DNA of 64,000 nt, taken from contig NZ_JACIFH010000001.1 of assembly GCF_014197265.1 (NCBI RefSeq), forward strand, positions 3,038,001 through 3,102,000, written 5' to 3'. This DNA comes from Microbacterium invictum (lineage in GTDB: Bacteria > Actinomycetota > Actinomycetes > Actinomycetales > Microbacteriaceae). Both the position numbers and the translations under genes were made by a program. The notes under the pieces were generated by a model. It was not told the DNA's origin. It saw nothing but the letters and a program-made list of their open reading frames with translations, and made no database searches. Numbering within the stretch: the stretch's first letter is position 1; each line of letters opens with the position of its first letter. Below are positions 60,445 to 64,000 of this stretch, in pieces.

Positions 60445-62003
60445 CGGATGTCACCGGCGTAGTAGTCCGCGCCGCGGACGTATCCGGTCGGCCCCGTAGT
60501 CGCGGGTTCAGCCCATGGGCTCCTCCCGTCGGGTTGGTCCTGGTTCGTCTCGAGGATGGGCCGCAGATGCGCGTAGCGCGGAGATCTCACCCGGGACGCG
60601 AGGGCGATCCCGGCGGCGGCTTCGACCCGAGCGGCGGAGTAGCGGCGGGTGAGCCGCAACACCGCCAAAGCCGCGTCCAGGCCCTGCTCGTCGACGGGCA
60701 CGGACTCGAAGATCCGATTCACCACGATCGTGGTGTCCTCCCCGATCCGGCCCGCCCACTCGCGAACACGTTCGGCGTCCCATTGCCGGTAGCGGGGACC
60801 GTCGGGCAGATCGCTGTCGTGGGTGCGATACTCGTTCACCATCCCGACCGGAGCGAGCAGGTGGCTCGTCAGCCGCTCCTGCCCGGCGAAGATCTCGACC
60901 GTGGTGTCGGTGACCCGCAGATCAACACTCCGACCGATGTTCGGGTAGGGCACGGAGTAGAAGTTGCGCTCGAACACGACGTGCCCGTTCTTCTGAACCC
61001 GGCGCCGGTAGAACCACCTCGAGATCTCAAACGGGACCACCGGAAGCGGCCGCAGCAGCGGCTTCTCCTCCGAGTCGAACACGCTCAGCCTTGACCCGGC
61101 GCGCTTTTGGAACGGCTCCGCGTTGTAAGCGGCCACGCGTTCGTAGACGACCGCCCGCAACTCCGCCAAGCTCGCGAAGCTTCGGTCGCGGAGGGATGCG
61201 ATCACCCAGGTCGCGACGTTCCCGACCGTGTTCTCGACACTGGCCTTGTCTTTCGGCTTCTTCACCCGCCCCGGGAGCACCGCCGCGGAGTAGTGCGCCG
61301 CGAGTTCCCGATACGCATCGTTGAGCACCACCTCACCTTCCGCCGGGTGCTTCAGCACCCCGGTCTTGAGGTTGTCCGGGACGACACGCGGGACACTCCC
61401 GCCGAACCAGTCGAACATCGACACGTGCGCGCGCAACCAGGCGTCCTGCTGCATGTCCAGCGTCGGCTCCACGAACGAGTAGCGGGAGAACGGCAGCGTC
61501 GCAACGAACAAGTAGACCCGCGTCTGCTGCCCGGTGACCGGGTCGGTCAGCTGCATCGTCTTGCCCGACCAGTCGACCTCGACCGTCTGCCCCGCCTTGT
61601 GCCCCACCCGCGACGCCGCCCCGGAGATGAGGACGTGCTGCTGGTAGGCCTTGCAGAACCTGTCGTATCCCATCGCCGTCGATCCCGCCGCCCGGCAGGC
61701 GTCGACATACTCGCCATGCAGCAGCTTCAGCGTCACCCCGACCCGCGCGAGCTCCCGGTGCACCCTGTCCCAGTCCGGCTGCGCGTGAACGCTGTCATGT
61801 TCACCACGACCAGGAAACAGCCGCGCATACACGTCCGCTTCCTCGAGCTTGGCGACGTCGTCCCAACCGATCCCTTCCCGGTCGGCGGCGTCGATGACCG
61901 CCGCCACACTCGTCCGGGACATGCCCTGCGCGGCGATCTGCCTCCCCGTGAACCCCTCCGCGCGAAGCCGAAGCACCAGCTTCGCCTTGATCTTGCGTAC
62001 CAT
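60441..62003 (-). CDS. istA: IS21-family transposase
   Basis: A 520-residue transposase. The N-terminal helix-turn-helix is near 5-60 (KLVLRLRAEGFTGRQIAAQGMSRTSV). The rve-type DDE catalytic domain has acidic residues in VEVDWSGKTM (near 143), RVVPDNLKTG (near 206) and KDKASVENTV (near 254). A C-terminal beta-rich domain includes the Mu-transposase-like region. The ATG at 62003 follows AAGGAG at ideal spacing and is preferred over a GTG 11 codons upstream. The gene appears intact. Confidence 0.95.
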   Translation of the reverse strand: MVRKIKAKLVLRLRAEGFTGRQIAAQGMSRTSVAAVIDAADREGIGWDDVAKLEEADVYARLFPGRGEHDSVHAQPDWDRVHRELARVGVTLKLLHGEYVDACRAAGSTAMGYDRFCKAYQQHVLISGAASRVGHKAGQTVEVDWSGKTMQLTDPVTGQQTRVYLFVATLPFSRYSFVEPTLDMQQDAWLRAHVSMFDWFGGSVPRVVPDNLKTGVLKHPAEGEVVLNDAYRELAAHYSAAVLPGRVKKPKDKASVENTVGNVATWVIASLRDRSFASLAELRAVVYERVAAYNAEPFQKRAGSRLSVFDSEEKPLLRPLPVVPFEISRWFYRRRVQKNGHVVFERNFYSVPYPNIGRSVDLRVTDTTVEIFAGQERLTSHLLAPVGMVNEYRTHDSDLPDGPRYRQWDAERVREWAGRIGEDTTIVVNRIFESVPVDEQGLDAALAVLRLTRRYSAARVEAAAGIALASRVRSPRYAHLRPILETNQDQPDGRSPWAEPATTGPTGYVRGADYYAGDIR

Positions 62004-62059
62004 CCGAATCACTCCTTCTGCCGTGTGATTGGCCACGCGGCAGAAGGAGCCTAGGAACG

Positions 62060-62151
62060 GTGGCCCTCAACCCCAATATTCGGTGGCCCTCACCGACACG
62101 ATCGCGTCGATGAGCGAGTGGCCCTGAACCGCAATATCAGTGGCCCTCAGA
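62060..62151. repeat. Right subterminal repeats of the IS21 element
   Basis: Copies of TGGCCCTCA/TGGCCCTGA-type units occur, inverted relative to the left end. The clearest start at 62060, 62083, 62119 and 62140. Together with the left array they mark transposase binding sites. Confidence 0.75.
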
Positions 62152-62338
62152 GGAGCGAATACTCACCACTGGCCGTCGTCGCCGATTGCTGGTAGATCGC
62201 GAAGTTCGTCGGTGTGAAGATCCGGGATGATCGGCCCTTGTAGGGAGTTCATCTCACCCCTTCGTCGGTCGCCACTTGCTCCTCGCAATGTAGTCATCAG
62301 CGCTGACACGCCCGCTCGTCGTGAGCGCTGCTTGTCTC

Positions 62339-62367
62339 TTTACAGCTCCCTGTCGGCGTGCTGTGCT
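62339..62367 (+). promoter_or_regulatory. Candidate promoter upstream of the AbiF-linked RNA
   Basis: CTTACA (62339-62344) and TGTGCT (62362-62367) are 17 bp apart and could be -35/-10 elements. Transcription would begin close to the GCGGTATCAG that opens the structured RNA. The hexamers are only moderate matches. Confidence 0.35.
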
Positions 62368-62373
62368 ACGTTT

Positions 62374-62425
62374 GCGGTATCAGACATCGCCCCCCTCTGA
62401 GCTTCGGCTCAAGGGGGCGATTTTC
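62374..62425 (+). ncRNA. Structured RNA upstream of the Abi gene (abiF-RNA-like)
   Basis: The sequence opens with GCGGTATCAGAC and contains a strong hairpin (62386-62421). ATCGCCCCC pairs with GGGGGCGAT, followed by an inner TGAGC/GCTCA stem on a TTCG loop, with TTTTCATT immediately after. A structured RNA of this kind upstream of abiF-family genes was described as the abiF RNA motif. The hairpin plus T-run could also terminate transcription before the gene. The exact family match is inferred from position and shape. Confidence 0.55.
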
Positions 62426-62447
62426 ATTGTGCGGTATACGTTGAGTT

Positions 62448-63482
62448 GTGGAGTACACCAAGGATTTCAAGGAACGCGATGAGTTGTTGGATCAGCTTGT
62501 CGAGCGTGGTCTCGAGGTCCCAGACCCATCCGCTGCCCTGCGGTTCCTGACCCGCGTTGGCTACTTTCGCTCGGGAGCGTACCGCTACGTTCTGCGCGAG
62601 CTCCTGCCTTCTGAGCAAATCAACCCGAAGCTTCGGGAGTTCCGCTCGGACCGGTACGTGGCGGGCGCCAGCTTCGATCACGTCGTTCAGCTCGAGGCTT
62701 TCGACTTCAAACTTGCGCGCGTCTGTCTTGAGGGTCTGCTCGACTTCGAAGTACGCGTTCGTGCGGCTATCGCCCACACGCTGGCGGCGCAAGACATCTC
62801 GGCGCACACTCGCATCGACTGCCTCGACGAACGGATGTGCAGTCGGCCAGCCAAGGACGGGACGAAGTTCGAGGCGTGGATGGAGACGTGCGAGGCCGCT
62901 ATCACCGCCGCGGCCGAGGATGAAGATTTCATCGCTCATCACCTTCTCAAGTACCCGGAGCAACCGGTACCGATCTGGGCGCTCACCGAGGCCCTGAGCT
63001 TCGGAAAGCTGCCGTTCCTTTTCGAACTGATGAAGACGGAGGATGCGCGCGAGGTCGCCCGATCCTTCGGTTTCGAGCACCCGCGCCCCTTTGGGGCGGT
63101 ACTCCGAATGATGGTTGATCTTCGCAACACGTGTGCTCACGGTTCCCGCTTGTTCAACCGAGCTTTCAAGCGATCCCTCTCCCTGAAGGTTCACGAGACC
63201 AAGGGCGATCTGCTCGACCACGTCGTAGGTGAGTCCTTCACGACGTCGCCCAAGCCGCAGCAGCGTGTGTATATCTATGCCGCGGTGCTCGCTTTCATGC
63301 TTCGCTCTCACGACGCCGGCACGAACTGGCATATGACGTTCAAGACGCAGGCGAAAAAATTGGACATCGAGCTGCATGCTCCGGACGGCACGGGCGTGGT
63401 CTCGCGAGAGCGGAGCATGGGATTCCCTGTCAATTGGGAGCAATTGCAGCTCTGGAGTGGCGCCAACGCCGCATCGCGGTAG
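62448..63482 (+). CDS. Abi_2 (AbiD/AbiF) family abortive-infection protein with HEPN motif
   Basis: A 344-residue all-helical protein of the Abi_2 family. It starts MEYTKDFKERDELLDQLVERG. The central YFRSGAYRYVLRELL and FEVRVRAAIAHTLAA lead to the C-terminal LRNTCAHGSRLFNRAF, which contains the RNxxxH HEPN ribonuclease motif, with PIWALTEALSFGKLPFLFELM preceding it as in AbiF/AbiD proteins. Such proteins abort phage infection by RNA cleavage. GTG at 62448 is used, with a weak ribosome site. The structured RNA lies just upstream. Confidence 0.88.
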   Translation: MEYTKDFKERDELLDQLVERGLEVPDPSAALRFLTRVGYFRSGAYRYVLRELLPSEQINPKLREFRSDRYVAGASFDHVVQLEAFDFKLARVCLEGLLDFEVRVRAAIAHTLAAQDISAHTRIDCLDERMCSRPAKDGTKFEAWMETCEAAITAAAEDEDFIAHHLLKYPEQPVPIWALTEALSFGKLPFLFELMKTEDAREVARSFGFEHPRPFGAVLRMMVDLRNTCAHGSRLFNRAFKRSLSLKVHETKGDLLDHVVGESFTTSPKPQQRVYIYAAVLAFMLRSHDAGTNWHMTFKTQAKKLDIELHAPDGTGVVSRERSMGFPVNWEQLQLWSGANAASR

Positions 63483-63538
63483 GAGGTCCTCACGCCCGTC
63501 TAACAAAGGTTGAGTGGTGGGGCTGGGAGCTTGGGTTC

Positions 63539-63648
63539 ATGTCGCGGTTTCAGATGCTCTCGGATGCGCAGTGGTTGTTGATCGAGGGATGTTACCCCGT
63601 CCGACTGGTCGGCCTGGGCGGACGTTTGTCGACGACGCTCGAATTTGA
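63539..63648 (+). pseudogene. Frameshifted, truncated IS5-family transposase remnant
   Basis: The ATG at 63539 begins MSRFQMLSDAQWLLIEG, the N-terminus of IS5-type DDE transposases. The continuing family sequence (LPRPTGRPGRTFVDDARI) is found in the next frame, so a frameshift lies near 63590, and a stop follows near 63648. The rest of the transposase is missing. About 180 bp of unassigned sequence separate it from the lacI-type gene. Confidence 0.75.
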
Positions 63649-63830
63649 GGCCGATGTGACAGTGGGAAGCGAAGCGCCTGTAAGTCTGTGATTGGCCGAC
63701 CGGGGGTTGGCTGGCAGGGTTGGTGCCGGTGCGCTTCAGTACCGTCACAGCTGCGGCGCTGGTCGGCATTGGGGCTGCGGTGTTTGCCGCTCTCGGATTG
63801 CTGCGTGCTTTCTGCTGTGTCCAGCGCGCG

Positions 63831-64000
63831 CTATCGCGCCGCACTTGAGGCGCGGGGGATGAATCGCGTGGGTACGCGTCGAATCCCACCGGGACCTCGG
63901 CCCTCGGTCACCGCTCGGAGAAGTTCGTTCGCGGCGGCGTGACCGACATCGGTGAGGTTCAGATCGACGGTAGACAAGTGCGGGTTCGTCGCTTCGACCA
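63831..64000 (-). CDS. LacI-family transcriptional regulator, C-terminal end only (5' part outside window)
   Basis: The minus-strand frame ending at the TAG 63831-63833 gives about 56 residues. They include PHLSTVDLNLTDVGHAAANELL and RRVPTRFIPRASS, the C-terminal effector-domain end of LacI/GalR regulators (the dimerisation strand ending in a P-T-R-x-hydrophobic-x-x-R-x-S pattern). The DNA-binding domain lies beyond the right edge. It probably controls a sugar locus outside the window. Confidence 0.75.
   Translation of the reverse strand, partial: VEATNPHLSTVDLNLTDVGHAAANELLRAVTEGRGPGGIRRVPTRFIPRASSAAR

Larger units (their letters stand above)
59574..62165 (-). mobile_element. IS21-family insertion sequence, complete (2592 bp)
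   Basis: The element runs from TGAGTATTTG to its inverted end CGAATACTCA, with TG/CA tips. It contains istA and istB overlapping by 4 nt, as in IS21. The boundaries are fixed by the target duplication and the inverted ends. Both genes look intact, so the copy may still be mobile. Each end carries several repeats of a GGCCACTCGATATTG-like unit (left about 59590-59676, right about 62060-62151), the usual multiple transposase sites. Confidence 0.9.
59568..62171. repeat. 6-bp target-site duplication CCACTG around the IS21 element
   Basis: CCACTG occurs immediately outside both ends of the element, at 59568-59573 and 62166-62171. Duplications of 4-8 bp are normal for IS21-family insertion. Joining the flanks at this word gives an unbroken minus-strand frame across the junction. 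Confidence 0.8.

Noticed and set aside
62163..62252. 29-codon minus-strand frame ending in the IS tip
   Set aside because: Too short to call as a gene. It is treated as the 5' fragment of the interrupted frame in the findings.
63868..63893. GTGGGTACGCGTCGAATCCCAC resembles a tRNA T-arm and acceptor end, possibly an attachment site
   Set aside because: The loop is too long for a T-arm, no tRNA body precedes it, and the bases are explained as coding sequence of the partial LacI-type gene.

Overview
The window is a chromosomal segment of a high-GC actinobacterium. Codon use, the frequent GGATGCCG/CGGCATCC words, the gene content (alpha2 glycyl-tRNA synthetase, YkoEDC under a TPP riboswitch, an envelope YtxH/holin/DUF3618 group) and the many 4-nt ATGA/GTGA gene overlaps fit Microbacteriaceae, most likely Microbacterium. 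The genus is an inference, because no rRNA or tRNA gene is in view.

Left part (1-19942): carbohydrate catabolism. After a 5'-truncated DUF1593 gene, a tightly coupled minus-strand operon, lerK-derI-lerI-oiaC-apnO-SDR-apnL, encodes what looks like a complete D-apiose/D-apionate route. It would run through apionolactone, apionate, 3-oxo-isoapionate, L-erythrulose and erythrulose phosphates to erythrose-4-phosphate. A divergent FadR/GntR regulator sits upstream with a promoter and candidate operator between them. A TetR gene then diverges from a plus-strand operon: lipoprotein binding protein, permease, permease-ATPase fusion, ATPase, GH3 and GH78. This is an oligosaccharide importer with an intracellular glycosidase and rhamnosidase. 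Together they suggest use of apiose- and rhamnose-containing plant glycosides or pectin (rhamnogalacturonan II or flavonoid apiosides).

20028-30804: a small unknown protein and an AI-2E family permease, then a defence island. It holds a type I restriction system (hsdM-hsdS and a distant hsdR, all minus strand). Between hsdS and hsdR, on the opposite strand, lie a DUF2510-TM-PASTA-Ltp surface protein and a VapB45/VapC45-like toxin-antitoxin pair. An RHH/ParE pair sits upstream of hsdM.

30867-50161: mostly ordinary chromosomal genes. They include two MFS transporters, a GNAT protein with an N-succinylamino-acid-racemase/OSBS enzyme, flotillin, glyS, base-excision repair, a PPOX-like oxidase, an envelope triad, a uroporphyrinogen-III synthase-like protein, an ABC-2 exporter, an enoyl-CoA hydratase-family enzyme and a J-domain protein with a NERD-like C-terminus.

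50162-59360: an SLC13-type transporter flanked on both sides by unrelated intergenic repeats, a DD-carboxypeptidase-like protein, the riboswitch-controlled thiamine-precursor ECF importer YkoEDC, a diacylglycerol-kinase-like enzyme, an MmcQ/YjbR protein and DNA polymerase IV.

59385-64000: a mobile region. An IS21-family element of 2592 bp with a 6-bp target duplication interrupts a reading frame whose 3' part is an aminoglycoside-phosphotransferase remnant. Next come an Abi_2/AbiF-type HEPN gene with an upstream structured RNA (abiF-RNA-like), a frameshifted IS5-type transposase remnant and the 3' end of a LacI-family gene cut by the window edge.
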